Positions 56,260 to 64,000 of a DNA stretch of 64,000 bases are shown here, in pieces. The notes beneath the pieces were generated by a model. It did no database searches, had not been told where the DNA came from, and saw only the letters and a list, made by a program, of their open reading frames with translations. Made by a program: the position numbers and the translations under genes. The first letter of the stretch is position 1. Every line of letters begins with the position of its first letter. Where the stretch lies: the NCBI RefSeq assembly GCF_037890695.1, contig NZ_CP149571.1:1362501-1426500 (forward strand), given 5' to 3'. The DNA is from Aeromonas jandaei (GTDB taxonomy: Bacteria > Pseudomonadota > Gammaproteobacteria > Enterobacterales > Aeromonadaceae).

Positions 56260-57786
56260 ATGTCTTTGACCGAAACCTGCCAGCGCATCGTGCGCGATCC
56301 CCATCTCTCTCCTGCCCAGAAGAGCCACGCGCTGGCGCTGGCCGCCGAGAATGCGCTGCCATACCCCGACCTGCCTGCCGCAGTGGCCGAGGCGATGGCG
56401 CAGGGATTTGTCTGTGACATGTTCGAGGGCCACGCCCCCTACAAGCCGCGCTATGTGCTGCCGGACTACGAGAAGTTCCTGACCCAGGGCTCCGCCTGGC
56501 TGGAGCTGGCAGCGCCGCGGGATTTCGATGAAGCGCTCGATGCCCTGCGCATCCTCTATCACCATGTTCCTTCCGTCACCGGCATGCCGGTCTGGCTGGG
56601 ACGGCTCGATCAGCTGCTGCTCCCCTTTGTCGGAGAGCTGGATGACGAGACTCTCTACCGCAAGCTGAAAGGGTTCTGGATCTATCTGGATCGGGTGCTG
56701 CCGGACGCCTTCATGCACGTCAACATCGGCCCCGATGACAACCGGATCTGCCGCCTGATCCTGCGCATCGACAACGAGCTCAAGCAGGTGGCCCCCAACC
56801 TCACCTTCTTCCACGATCCGGAGCAGACCCCCGACGATCTGCTGCTGCTGGCGGTGAAGAATATCGCCGAGTGCAGCAAGCCGCACATCGCCAACTACCC
56901 GATCCATCGCGATACCTTCGACCAGCGTGGTTTTGGCATCGTCAGCTGCTACAACTCCCTGCCGCAGGCCGGTGGTGCCAACACCCTGGTGCGCATCTCC
57001 CTCAAGCGGGTCGCCGAGCAGGCACAGGGGATCGATGACTTCCTCGGTTGTCTGCTGCCCCACTACTGCCGCCTCACGTCCCAGCTGATCGCGGTGCGCG
57101 CAGCCTTCCTGCACGAGGAGTCCGGTTTCTTCGATAGCTTCCTGGTCAAGGAGGGGCTGCTGGATGAGGATCGCTTCGTCCCCATGTTCGGCATCTACGG
57201 CATGGCGGAAGCGGTCAACATCCTGATGGATAAAGAGAATCTGCCGGGCCGCTACGGTCACGACGAAGAGGCGAACCAGCTTGGCTATCGCATCTCTGCC
57301 CAGCTTTCGGCATATGTCACTGCGACGCCGCAGGCCCATGCCTGGGGTGGGCACGCTCTGCTGCACTCACAGGGCGGCCTCAGCATCGATGTGGCGGTGA
57401 CCCCGGGGGTGCGGATTCCCTACGGGCAGGAGCCGGATCCGGCCAGTCATGTGCTGGCGCTGGCGCCGCACCACGGCTACTACCACTCGGGGATCAGCGA
57501 GATCCTGACCCTGGATCCCACCATCCGCCAGAATCCGCAGGCGCTGCTGCAGCTCTGCAAGGGGGCGCTCGCCATCGGCATGCGCGAGTTCACCGCCAAC
57601 GTGGCCGACAGCGATCTGGTGCGGGTGACCGGCTATATGATCCGCAAGAGCGATGTGGCCCGCTTCGCAGAGGAGGGCTCGCGGTTGCAGACCACCTGTC
57701 TTGGTGCCGAGGCGAGTGAAGTGACCGCCATTCGCCAGCGGGCACCGCGAGTGGTGGCCAATGAGTCGACCATCTTCCAGTACTGA
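56260..57786 (+). CDS. yjjI: YjjI-family glycyl radical enzyme
   Basis: A 508-residue protein of the YjjI (DUF3029) family. It has both hallmarks of glycyl radical enzymes: a mid-sequence cysteine (C230 in GFGIVSCYNSLPQAGG) for the thiyl radical and a C-terminal RVTGYMIR loop with the radical glycine at G458. It is shorter than pyruvate formate-lyase (about 760). The substrate is unknown. Start at 56260 after AAGGAGCTTCCC. Next gene yjjW, 10 bases on, encodes the activase, as in E. coli. Oxygen sensitivity of the family implies expression without air; no clear FNR site was noted. Confidence 0.9.
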   Translation: MSLTETCQRIVRDPHLSPAQKSHALALAAENALPYPDLPAAVAEAMAQGFVCDMFEGHAPYKPRYVLPDYEKFLTQGSAWLELAAPRDFDEALDALRILYHHVPSVTGMPVWLGRLDQLLLPFVGELDDETLYRKLKGFWIYLDRVLPDAFMHVNIGPDDNRICRLILRIDNELKQVAPNLTFFHDPEQTPDDLLLLAVKNIAECSKPHIANYPIHRDTFDQRGFGIVSCYNSLPQAGGANTLVRISLKRVAEQAQGIDDFLGCLLPHYCRLTSQLIAVRAAFLHEESGFFDSFLVKEGLLDEDRFVPMFGIYGMAEAVNILMDKENLPGRYGHDEEANQLGYRISAQLSAYVTATPQAHAWGGHALLHSQGGLSIDVAVTPGVRIPYGQEPDPASHVLALAPHHGYYHSGISEILTLDPTIRQNPQALLQLCKGALAIGMREFTANVADSDLVRVTGYMIRKSDVARFAEEGSRLQTTCLGAEASEVTAIRQRAPRVVANESTIFQY

Positions 57787-57796
57787 GCCAAGTCCG

Positions 57797-58681
57797 ATGG
57801 ATGAGGCTCTGCTGACGCGCAGCGCCCTGGTGAGCAGGGTGCTGCCTTTTTCCTGTGTTGATGGGCCGGGCAACCGGCTGGTGCTCTTCCTGCAAGGGTG
57901 CAACTTCAGCTGCCCTGGTTGTCACAATCCCCACACTATCGGGCTGTGCGACGATTGCGGCGACTGCCTTGCGGTCTGCCCGAGTGGCGCCCTCGCCATG
58001 AGCGAGGGCAAGGTTCATTGGCAGGAGACGCTCTGCACCGATTGTGATGCCTGTCTGGAGGCCTGCCCGCGCAGCGCCAATCCCAAAACCACTACCATGA
58101 CGGTGGCCGACGTGCTGGCCCTGCTGCGCCGCTACGGCCCGCTGCTGAGCGGCATTACCGTCTCGGGCGGTGAGGCGACCACCCGGCTTCCTTTCGTGGT
58201 GGCCCTGTTTCGCGCCATCAAGGAGGCGCCGGATCTGGCCCATCTCAGCTGTCTGCTCGACAGCAATGGCTCGCTCGCGGAGACAGGCTGGCAGCGGCTG
58301 CTGCCGCAGCTCGACGGCGCCATGATCGACCTCAAGGGGTGGCGTGACTCGGTACACCTCTCCCTGACCGGCTATGGCCGCGATCGGGTGCTGGCTTCGC
58401 TCAGGTTGCTGGCAAGTCACGGCAAGCTGGCCGAGTTGCGGCTGCTCCATGTGCCGGGCAGGAGCGATTTTCTGGACGCAGAGGGGCTGCTTGATCGCGG
58501 TCTTGCCGATTTTCTGCGCCAGCTCGGCGCCGTGCCGATCCGGCTCAACGGTTTTCGCCACCACGGGGTGAGGGGTGAGGCGATCCGCTGGCCCGAGGCA
58601 ACCCGTGACGAGCTGGAACAGCTGGCGAGTCGTTTGCGCGAGGCCGGGCTGGGGCCAGTGACGCTGCCGCCGCTAATCTGA
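57797..58681 (+). CDS. yjjW: YjjW-family glycyl radical enzyme activase
   Basis: A 294-residue radical SAM enzyme. The SAM cluster cysteines are C35, C39, C42 (CNFSCPGC). An inserted ferredoxin-like part has two more four-cysteine sets, C51-C54-C57-C61 and C80-C83-C86-C90. VSGGEATTRLPF is the glycine-rich SAM motif. It abstracts a hydrogen from G458 of YjjI. It lacks a strong ribosome binding site and depends on coupling with yjjI upstream. Confidence 0.92.
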   Translation: MDEALLTRSALVSRVLPFSCVDGPGNRLVLFLQGCNFSCPGCHNPHTIGLCDDCGDCLAVCPSGALAMSEGKVHWQETLCTDCDACLEACPRSANPKTTTMTVADVLALLRRYGPLLSGITVSGGEATTRLPFVVALFRAIKEAPDLAHLSCLLDSNGSLAETGWQRLLPQLDGAMIDLKGWRDSVHLSLTGYGRDRVLASLRLLASHGKLAELRLLHVPGRSDFLDAEGLLDRGLADFLRQLGAVPIRLNGFRHHGVRGEAIRWPEATRDELEQLASRLREAGLGPVTLPPLI

Positions 58682-58810
58682 TTTCGGGGTGATGCAACAA
58701 TACGACATACGGCGCAGCCAAAGCGGACAACTGTGATTTCTGTCTATTGGAGGGGGCGAGGGGGACAGCTAGAATATCGGCCATCCTTTTCCCCGCGATG
58801 ACAAAGAATC

Positions 58811-59134
58811 ATGAGTGAAAGCAAGGCGTTATATCGGGTTCAGTTTATTTGCCACAGCGAGCGCTACGAAGTGTATGTGCGCGAGGTGAATCAGGGTCAG
58901 CTGTTCGGCTTTATCGAGATCGCCGACTTCGTGTGGGACAACCACACGGCGCTTATCGTCGACCCCAGCCACGAGAAGCTCAAAAACGAATTTGCCGATG
59001 TCCGCCACACCATGATCCCCATGCATCAGGTGCTGCGCATCGATCAGGTGCAAAAACAGGGGGCGGCCCGCATTACCGAGCTGGGCAACAATGTTGCCTC
59101 CTTCCCCAGCCCTATCTACACCAAACGCCCCTGA
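58811..59134 (+). CDS. DUF1820 family protein
   Basis: A 107-residue soluble protein: YRVQFICHSERYEVYVREVNQ, LFGFIEIADFVWDN, VDPSHEKLKNEF and MIPMHQVLRIDQVQKQGAARI are the DUF1820 landmarks, a conserved gammaproteobacterial family of unknown function. It converges on the LysR gene with 17 bases between stops. Monocistronic with ATG preceded by AAGAATC, a weak ribosome binding site. Confidence 0.88.
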   Translation: MSESKALYRVQFICHSERYEVYVREVNQGQLFGFIEIADFVWDNHTALIVDPSHEKLKNEFADVRHTMIPMHQVLRIDQVQKQGAARITELGNNVASFPSPIYTKRP

Positions 59135-59151
59135 TGGCTCTGCCGCCCGGT

Positions 59152-60084
59152 TCAGGGCGGCGTCAACTCCCGGCCCAGTTGCAGGATCCGCTGGCGGAAC
59201 CAGTGACGAGCCGAACCATCGCCGGCCGGGCCATACCAGACCAGACTGTGGCTCACCTTGCCGTAATCGAACGGGACCGGCCGGATCGCCAGATCCTGCT
59301 GGCTGGCCATGCGTGTCGCCCAGCCACCGATGGCGGTGAGAATGAGATCGCAGTGAGGTAGCAGGGCCGCGGCGCTGGCAAAATCGGGCAGGGTGGCGCC
59401 AATCTGGCGGCGTACCTGCTGCTGGGCCAGGCTCTGCTCGAAGAAGGGGTTGGCCAGCTCGCTGTCGCGGATAGCGATGTGGCGCCAGCTAAGGTAAGCA
59501 TCGAGATCCCATGGCTGTGCCAGCGCCGGATGATCCTTACGCAGCAGGCAGACCAGCTGCTCCTCCCGGAGGGTCTCCCACACCAGCCCCTGCTGCCGCG
59601 GCAGTGGCTGGCTCTGATCGTGGGGCAGAATGACGAAGTCGAGCTTGCCCGCCGCCAGCGCTTCCAGCCCCTGCTCATCCTTGTTGCGGATCTCCGGCAC
59701 CATGCCGGGCACCTCTCTCATCAGTTGCCCCAAAATCGGCCCCACCGGCCAGCTCATCACGCTCTCGCGCAATCCCAGCCGCAAGGTGCCTTGCCACTGT
59801 TGGGGGTCGAAGGCGTTCTGGCGGGTCAGTCCGCTCAGTTCGCTCAGCAGTCGGTGCAGGGTCGGTGCCAGCCGTTCGGCAAAGGGGGTGAGCAGCAGCT
59901 GGTTGCCCTGGCGGTAGAGCAGCTGATCGCCGAGCTGTTCACGCAGCTGGTTGAGGGTCTTGCTGACGGTAGAGGGGGTGGTGCAGAGCCGCTCGGCGGT
60001 GCGGGTGACGCTCTGGTTATCGAGCAGCAGGTGCAGGGTGACCAGATGGCGACCGCCCAATCTCGAGAGTGCGATCAGATCCAT
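59152..60084 (-). CDS. LysR-family transcriptional regulator
   Basis: A 310-residue LysR regulator. The HTH is VTRTAERLCTTPSTVSKTLNQLREQLGDQLLYR, and the sensor domain begins about residue 90 (GTLRLGLRESVMSWPVG). I start at ATG 60084 because GGAGTCTTT precedes it; 10 extra residues are possible. It is just downstream of tyrB, separated by a terminator, so its target is not obvious. Similar to LeuO/NodD-like branches in its HTH, but effector unknown. Confidence 0.88.
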   Translation of the reverse strand: MDLIALSRLGGRHLVTLHLLLDNQSVTRTAERLCTTPSTVSKTLNQLREQLGDQLLYRQGNQLLLTPFAERLAPTLHRLLSELSGLTRQNAFDPQQWQGTLRLGLRESVMSWPVGPILGQLMREVPGMVPEIRNKDEQGLEALAAGKLDFVILPHDQSQPLPRQQGLVWETLREEQLVCLLRKDHPALAQPWDLDAYLSWRHIAIRDSELANPFFEQSLAQQQVRRQIGATLPDFASAAALLPHCDLILTAIGGWATRMASQQDLAIRPVPFDYGKVSHSLVWYGPAGDGSARHWFRQRILQLGRELTPP

Positions 60085-60110
60085 AAAGACTCCACAAGCG
60101 AATGAAACAG

Positions 60111-60136
60111 ACAAAAAGCCCCGCCAAAGCGGGGCT
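60111..60136 (-). terminator. Terminator of tyrB
   Basis: On the minus strand AGCCCCGC/GCGGGGCT is followed by TTTTTGT, nine bases past the tyrB stop. Confidence 0.88.
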
Positions 60137-60144
60137 GATGCGGA

Positions 60145-61341
60145 TTAGCCCTTGAGCACCGCGGCCATGGCGTCAGCCACATAGTCGACGTTGCGGCTGT
60201 TGAGGCCCGCCACGCACATGCGGCCGGAGCGCACCAGATAGACTGCGAACTCCTCGCGCAGGCGGTCTACCTGCTCCGGGGTGAAGCCGGTGTAGCTGAA
60301 CATGCCGCGCTGGTTGATGAAGTAGCCGAAATCGCGGCCCGGCACCTTGGCGCTCAGCACCTCGAACAGCTTCTGGCGCATCGCCTTGATGCGGGTGCGC
60401 ATCTCGGTCACTTCATCGACCCACATGGCGTGTAGCTCGGGCTGGCTCATCACCGCCGCGGTGATCTGGCCACCGTGGGTGGGAGGGCTGGAGTAGTTGC
60501 GACGCACGGTGGCCTTCATCTGGCCCAGCACCCGGCTCGCCTCTTCGGCATCTTTGCAGATGACCGACAGGCCACCACAGCGCTCGCCGTAGAAGGAGAG
60601 GTTCTTGGAGAAGGAGTTGCTGACGAAGAAGCTGACACCGGCGGCCACCATGGCGCGGATGGCGTAGGCGTCCTCTTCCAGTCCATCACCGAAGCCCTGA
60701 TAGGCGATGTCCATAAAGGGGATCAGGTTCTTCTCGACCACCAGCGCAATCACCCGATCCCACTGGGCGCGGGAGAGATCCACCCCGGTCGGGTTGTGGC
60801 AGCAGGGGTGCAGCAGCACGATGCTCTTGGCCGGCAGGGTGCTCAGGCAGTCGATCATCGCATCGAACTGCACGCCGCCAGTGGCCGCATCGTAGTAGGG
60901 GTAGTCGTGCACCTTGATGCCGGCTCCCTCGAACATCGCCTTGTGGTTGTCCCAGGTCGGATTGCTGACCCATACCTCGGAGGTCGGGAAGTAGCGCTTG
61001 AGCAGGTCGGCGCCGATCTTGAGCGCGCCCGAGCCACCGATAGTCTGGATGGTGGCGATACGTCCCGCCTTGACCGCTTCATGGTCGGCACCAAACAGCA
61101 GGTGCTGCACCACGGTGCGGTAGTTGGCGGCGCCTTCCATCGGCTGGTAGGGGCGCGGGGCCGGGGCGGCTGCGCGCTGGGCTTCGGCCTGCTGCACCGA
61201 CGGCAACAGCGGAATGCGGCCCTGCTCATCGTAATAGAGGCCGATCCCCAGGTTCACCTTCTGCTCGCGGGTGTCTTTGTGGAAGGTCTCGACTAGGGTC
61301 AGGATGGGGTCGCCAGCATAGGCATCGACGTGTTCAAACAT
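60145..61341 (-). CDS. tyrB: Aromatic-amino-acid aminotransferase
   Basis: A 398-residue class I aminotransferase of the TyrB/AspC group. The PLP lysine K246 is in [17 protein letters not shown], with [34 protein letters not shown] and the arginine in [13 protein letters not shown]. It makes tyrosine, phenylalanine or aspartate from keto acids. Distinguishing TyrB from AspC is by overall likeness; TyrB fits better, but activity overlap is usual. ATG preceded by AAGGACC. Not in an operon. Confidence 0.9.
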   Translation of the reverse strand: MFEHVDAYAGDPILTLVETFHKDTREQKVNLGIGLYYDEQGRIPLLPSVQQAEAQRAAAPAPRPYQPMEGAANYRTVVQHLLFGADHEAVKAGRIATIQTIGGSGALKIGADLLKRYFPTSEVWVSNPTWDNHKAMFEGAGIKVHDYPYYDAATGGVQFDAMIDCLSTLPAKSIVLLHPCCHNPTGVDLSRAQWDRVIALVVEKNLIPFMDIAYQGFGDGLEEDAYAIRAMVAAGVSFFVSNSFSKNLSFYGERCGGLSVICKDAEEASRVLGQMKATVRRNYSSPPTHGGQITAAVMSQPELHAMWVDEVTEMRTRIKAMRQKLFEVLSAKVPGRDFGYFINQRGMFSYTGFTPEQVDRLREEFAVYLVRSGRMCVAGLNSRNVDYVADAMAAVLKG

Positions 61342-61509
61342 GGGGGGTCCTTGCGAAATGGAATCCAGGGTATGGCGATCAATGATCGGCGCTCATCATG
61401 GCGTAAAGCCGGCGAGGGCTCAAGTCAGAAAGGGGCAGGGCTGGCGGGCTGACACTGGTCTGCTGTAAACGGGATGATGTGGGGCTGCCCGCAGCCCCAT
61501 TCTCAGGCC

Positions 61510-61785
61510 TTACTTCAGATAGGATCGCAAGACCCGCACTACCTGATCCAGATCCTCCAGCCGCTCGGCGTGGGTCGCCTCTTCGGCTCCCAGGTGTTCG
61601 CGCATGTGCCCCTCCAGCACCTCCAGCATCAGGCCGTTGACGGCGCCGCGGATGGCGGCGATCTGCTGCAAAATGGCGGCGCACTCGCTCTCCTGCTCCA
61701 GCGCACTCTCCAGCGCCCCGGCCTGTCCCTTGATGCGGCGCACCCGTGCCAGCAGCTTCTTCTTGTCGTGGATGGTGTGTGACAT
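61510..61785 (-). CDS. RcnR/DmeR-type metal-sensing repressor
   Basis: A 91-residue all-helical repressor of the CsoR/RcnR family. The ligand set H3, C35, H60 and H64 is exactly that of RcnR (MSHTI; SECAAI; EGHMREH), which senses Ni(II)/Co(II), and excludes the copper (C-H-C) and formaldehyde types. It is divergent from a CDF efflux gene across a 71-base region holding the operator, so apo-repressor would block both. It is not the rcnA arrangement of E. coli; it matches the DmeRF arrangement described in rhizobia. Confidence 0.92.
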   Translation of the reverse strand: MSHTIHDKKKLLARVRRIKGQAGALESALEQESECAAILQQIAAIRGAVNGLMLEVLEGHMREHLGAEEATHAERLEDLDQVVRVLRSYLK

Positions 61786-61812
61786 GCAGGATCCTCTCGA
61801 TCAATAAAACTA

Positions 61813-61827
61813 TACTGGGGTATAGTA
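61813..61827. promoter_or_regulatory. Operator of the RcnR/DmeR-type repressor
   Basis: TACTGGGGTATAGTA is a G-tract flanked by inverted TACT/AGTA, the type of site bound by RcnR (TACT-Gn-AGTA) and DmeR. It lies between the divergent repressor and efflux genes, next to a TATAGTATAT that could serve as the -10 of the efflux gene. Confidence 0.75.
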
Positions 61828-61856
61828 TATTGCATTGTCGTTCTCAGGAGAAATTC

Positions 61857-62822
61857 ATGTCATCCCTCGCCTCATCCCACTGCCACCAACCCGTTGTGCA
61901 CGAAGGCAATCCGCTGGCCGAACAGAAGACCCGCTGGGCCGTGCTGCTCACTGTCATCATGATGGTGGCGGAGATCGGCGGCGGCTGGTTCTACAACTCC
62001 ATGGCGCTGTTGGCCGATGGCTGGCACATGAGCTCCCACGCACTGGCGCTCGGTCTCTCGGTATTGGCCTACCGCGCCGCCCGCCACTTTGCCCGTGACC
62101 ACAGATTCAGCTTCGGCACCTGGAAGATCGAGGTGCTGGGTGGCTTTACCAGTGCTCTCTTGCTGGTGGGGGTGGCCGGCATGATGCTGTTCGAATCGGT
62201 GTTCCGGCTGCTGGATCCCAGCCCGATCCACTACCAGCAGGCTATTGCCATCGCCATCGTCGGCCTGCTGGTGAATCTCGCCTGTGCCTGGCTGCTCAAG
62301 GATGATCACGGTCACCACCATCATCATCATCACGGCCATGGGCATGGCCACCATGATGATCATCACGACCACGATCACTCGCACGATCATCACCACGGCC
62401 ATCAGGATCTCAACCTGCGTGCCGCCTACATCCACGTGCTGGCAGATGCAGCCACCTCGGTGCTGGCGATTCTGGCGCTGGTGGGTGGCATGCTGTGGGG
62501 CGCTGACTGGCTCGATCCGCTGATGGGCATAGTGGGTGCCGGACTGGTCGCTGTATGGGCCTGGGGGCTGCTGCGCGACTCCGGCCGGGTGCTGCTGGAT
62601 GCCGAGATGGATGCCCCGCTGGTGACGGAAATCCGCGAGGTGATTGCCGAGCTGCCGGAGACCGAGATCCGCGATCTCCACGTCTGGCGAGTGGGGCAGC
62701 AGCAGTATGCCTGCGTGCTCTCCCTGCTGATGATGGCGCCCCTGTCGGCCAACCAGATCCGCGAGCGGCTCGCCATCCATGAAGAGCTGGTACATGTCAC
62801 CATCGAGATTGCGACCGAATAA
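61857..62822 (+). CDS. dmeF: CDF-family Co/Ni efflux transporter (DmeF-like)
   Basis: A 321-residue cation diffusion facilitator with six helices. The metal site is in LLADGWHMSSHALALG (D54, H57/H61 region) and in YIHVLADAATSVLAI. A loop between helices 4 and 5 (about 148-183) is dominated by histidine, aspartate and glycine and may feed or sense metal. The C-terminal cytoplasmic domain has ETEIRDLHVWRVG. DmeF proteins export Co(II) and Ni(II). ATG after CAGGAGAAATTC. Regulated by the adjacent repressor. Confidence 0.92.
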   Translation: MSSLASSHCHQPVVHEGNPLAEQKTRWAVLLTVIMMVAEIGGGWFYNSMALLADGWHMSSHALALGLSVLAYRAARHFARDHRFSFGTWKIEVLGGFTSALLLVGVAGMMLFESVFRLLDPSPIHYQQAIAIAIVGLLVNLACAWLLKDDHGHHHHHHHGHGHGHHDDHHDHDHSHDHHHGHQDLNLRAAYIHVLADAATSVLAILALVGGMLWGADWLDPLMGIVGAGLVAVWAWGLLRDSGRVLLDAEMDAPLVTEIREVIAELPETEIRDLHVWRVGQQQYACVLSLLMMAPLSANQIRERLAIHEELVHVTIEIATE

Positions 62823-62828
62823 AAGCAA

Positions 62829-62855
62829 ACAGGGGGGCCTTGGCCCCCCGGTTTC
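62829..62855. terminator. Terminator between dmeF and the hypothetical gene
   Basis: The stem AACAGGGGGGCC/GGCCCCCCGGTTT lies between convergent genes. Confidence 0.75.
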
Positions 62856-62876
62856 AATGCCGTTGGCGCTCTGATG

Positions 62877-63290
62877 TCAGTGCGGTTGCCCGGTGATCTC
62901 CTCCTGCGGCTTGTGTTGCCAGACTGCGCCCAGCAGCAGCTTGAGCAGCAGTTGCGGTGGGTTGTCGAGCAGTTTGCCGGACTCCAGCAGCAGCTGTCCG
63001 TCGGCACCAAAGCCAAGGCTCGCATCGACGGTGCCATCTTCGGCGACCACCTGGAGCAGACCGTTGAGGGCACCGCGCTCACCTGGCTGGCAGCGTAGCC
63101 GCAATTCGCGGGCCTCTCCCAGCAGAGTGAAGGCGCGGCTCAGGGGAGGTGAGTCCTCATAGTCGGGCCAGTTGAAGAAGTGATACTGTTCGGCCAGGGT
63201 GCCAGCCTGCTGGCAAAACTGGTCGAACAGCTGACCGATCGCCTGGTACTCCAGATCCAGCCGTTGCGCCTGTTCCTCAATCCTTTTCAT
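62877..63290 (-). CDS. Unknown soluble protein
   Basis: A 137-residue protein starting MKRIEEQAQRLDLEYQAIGQLFDQF. It is helical at first, then a beta-rich middle (RELRLRCQPGERGALNGLLQVV, DASLGFGADGQLLLE) and a leucine-rich C terminus. No family recognised, no signal peptide or membrane segment. ATG at 63290 is six bases after GGAG; a GTG one codon earlier is the alternative. It diverges from the pullulanase gene. Confidence 0.75.
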   Translation of the reverse strand: MKRIEEQAQRLDLEYQAIGQLFDQFCQQAGTLAEQYHFFNWPDYEDSPPLSRAFTLLGEARELRLRCQPGERGALNGLLQVVAEDGTVDASLGFGADGQLLLESGKLLDNPPQLLLKLLLGAVWQHKPQEEITGQPH

Positions 63291-63555
63291 CACCTGCTCC
63301 TTCTCTATCCACTTGATCGAAAATTGTTTTTCCCGACCCGGTGACCACCGTTAGTCAGATATGAGGCCAAATTGCCGCGGGGTCTGTGAGCCGGATCCAA
63401 GTTTCCATCTGAAAACGTTATCTTGTTGAAAAAGTTTGGCTTTTCTGCCTGCTTGCTCACATTTGCAACGATTTTCGCTGATTAAGATGGCACCACCTGG
63501 CAATGACCGGGTGCTCGATTATCGAGACTAACTAAACAGCGGGAATTATAAAAAT

Positions 63556-64000
63556 ATGGATATGAAAAAGACCAAAGTGGCGCTGGTAACAGCCTCACTG
63601 CTCGCGCTTTTGTCTGGCTGTAATGACAATGGTTCTGACTCCTCCGGTGTGAAACCTGTCCCTCCCACACCACCTACCCCTGAAGTGACTGATGGGCCTG
63701 TTGCCCGTTTACCCAAGATGGATCCTCCCAAAGAGCTGCTGATGGCCGGTAACAATCAGGCGGTGATTGCCCTGGTCGATACCCAGACCGCGGCAGCCAG
63801 AAGTGCCGAAGGGCCCTTTGCCAGCTACAGCCTCCATCTCTGGAACAATGAGGCCTGCTCTGCCACCGAGGCGAGCGGTCTGAACAGCGGTTGGGATGAC
63901 AAGAGCAAGAGCCCAGCAGCGGCTGACAGCTTTGGCCCGGCCTGGGTGGTGCCGCTCAGCAAGCTGGAAGGTTGCATCAACTTTATCGCTCGCAACGGCG
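63556..64000 (+). CDS. Pullulanase-type alpha-glucan debranching lipoprotein, 5' part
   Basis: The first 148 residues of a large secreted lipoprotein cut by the window end. The lipobox LLSGC places the lipidated cysteine at residue 22 of MDMKKTK... A proline-rich linker (VKPVPPTPPTPEV) follows, then a pullulanase-associated (PUD) carbohydrate-binding domain: GPFASYSLHLWNNEACSA, WDDKSKSPAAADSFGPAWVVPLSKLEGCINFIARNG. Full-length pullulanases are over 1000 residues and hydrolyse alpha-1,6 links. The start is 63556 or 63562; ribosome binding is weak. No MalT box could be picked out with confidence. Confidence 0.85.
   Translation, partial: MDMKKTKVALVTASLLALLSGCNDNGSDSSGVKPVPPTPPTPEVTDGPVARLPKMDPPKELLMAGNNQAVIALVDTQTAAARSAEGPFASYSLHLWNNEACSATEASGLNSGWDDKSKSPAAADSFGPAWVVPLSKLEGCINFIARNG

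Noticed and set aside
61462..61478. TyrR-box-like TGTAAA near tyrB
   Set aside because: Only one half-site matches; not enough for an operator call.
61480..61502. Hairpin GGGGCTGC/GCAGCCCC between tyrB and the metal repressor gene
   Set aside because: It has no T-run in the direction of the repressor gene, so I do not call it a terminator; it may still be a weak one.
62309..62405. CAT/CAC-rich repeat that resembles a low-complexity array
   Set aside because: It encodes the histidine-rich loop of the metal transporter and is in frame.

Overview
The window looks like the chromosome of a gammaproteobacterium of the Aeromonadaceae, most likely Aeromonas. This rests on high GC in coding DNA, a gammaproteobacterial gene set (MetJ, ErpA, RsmC, NudE, YrfG, CysQ, YjjI/YjjW), a GbpA-type chitin-active protein and a pullulanase lipoprotein. 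The assignment comes from recognising protein families by eye, not from a database search. No prophage, insertion sequence, CRISPR array or integrase is visible. The region is mostly core genome with a few accessory metabolic modules.

Layout. 1-2.5 kb: 3' part of an rRNA operon (23S, 5S, tRNA-Asp). 2.7-3.2 kb: a remnant of a protein acetyltransferase and tRNA-Ser(TGA). 3.4-12.8 kb: DsbA-like thioredoxin, a TSUP transporter that stops early, hemL, a doubly frameshifted clcA, a coiled-coil protein, erpA, nhaC, a Fur-box-controlled 68-residue membrane protein and a ComFB-like protein. 12.86-13.53 kb: five tRNA-Leu(CAG) genes built by tandem duplication. 13.6-21.9 kb: glgCA, rsmC, dapA with a lysine-rich leader and terminator, a CYTH protein and a DUF47-PiT phosphate pair. 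21.9-26.8 kb: metBL (metL frameshifted) divergent from metJ across a MetJ operator, then a frameshifted araC-type gene. 26.9-34 kb: small housekeeping genes (CsaA-like, SdaC-like, cysQ, nudE, yrfG, an O-acetyltransferase, an MgtC/DUF4010 protein). 34.2-44.4 kb: a sulfate-uptake block (sbp, alpha/beta hydrolase, cysTWA, CysB-type regulator), followed by an overlapping operon of a threonine-synthase-like PLP enzyme (frameshifted) and a polar amino-acid ABC transporter. 44.5-50.6 kb: GbpA-type LPMO behind a c-di-GMP-I riboswitch, a chemoreceptor, an M3 peptidase and a zinc-ribbon protein. 50.8-58.7 kb: ferric-reductase-like protein, a tricorn-like S41 protease, an L,D-transpeptidase and the YjjI/YjjW glycyl-radical pair. 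58.8-64 kb: DUF1820, a LysR regulator, tyrB, a DmeR/RcnR-DmeF metal efflux pair and the start of a pullulanase.

Sulfur and methionine metabolism recur: sulfate import, CysB-type control, CysQ removal of PAP, and MetB/MetL/MetJ. The clearest regulatory elements are the c-di-GMP riboswitch of the LPMO gene, the 17/19 Fur box at 12223-12241, the MetJ boxes between metB and metJ, and the G-tract operator of the metal-efflux pair. The most novel candidate is a lysine-rich leader peptide plus intrinsic terminator directly upstream of dapA, which would be an attenuator for lysine/diaminopimelate synthesis.

Four genes (clcA twice, metL, the araC-type gene, the threonine-synthase-like gene) each need removal of one extra base to restore a full-length protein. 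All five shifts are in the same direction. That pattern suggests either recent gene decay or sequencing/assembly insertions, and it should be resolved before these genes are treated as dead.
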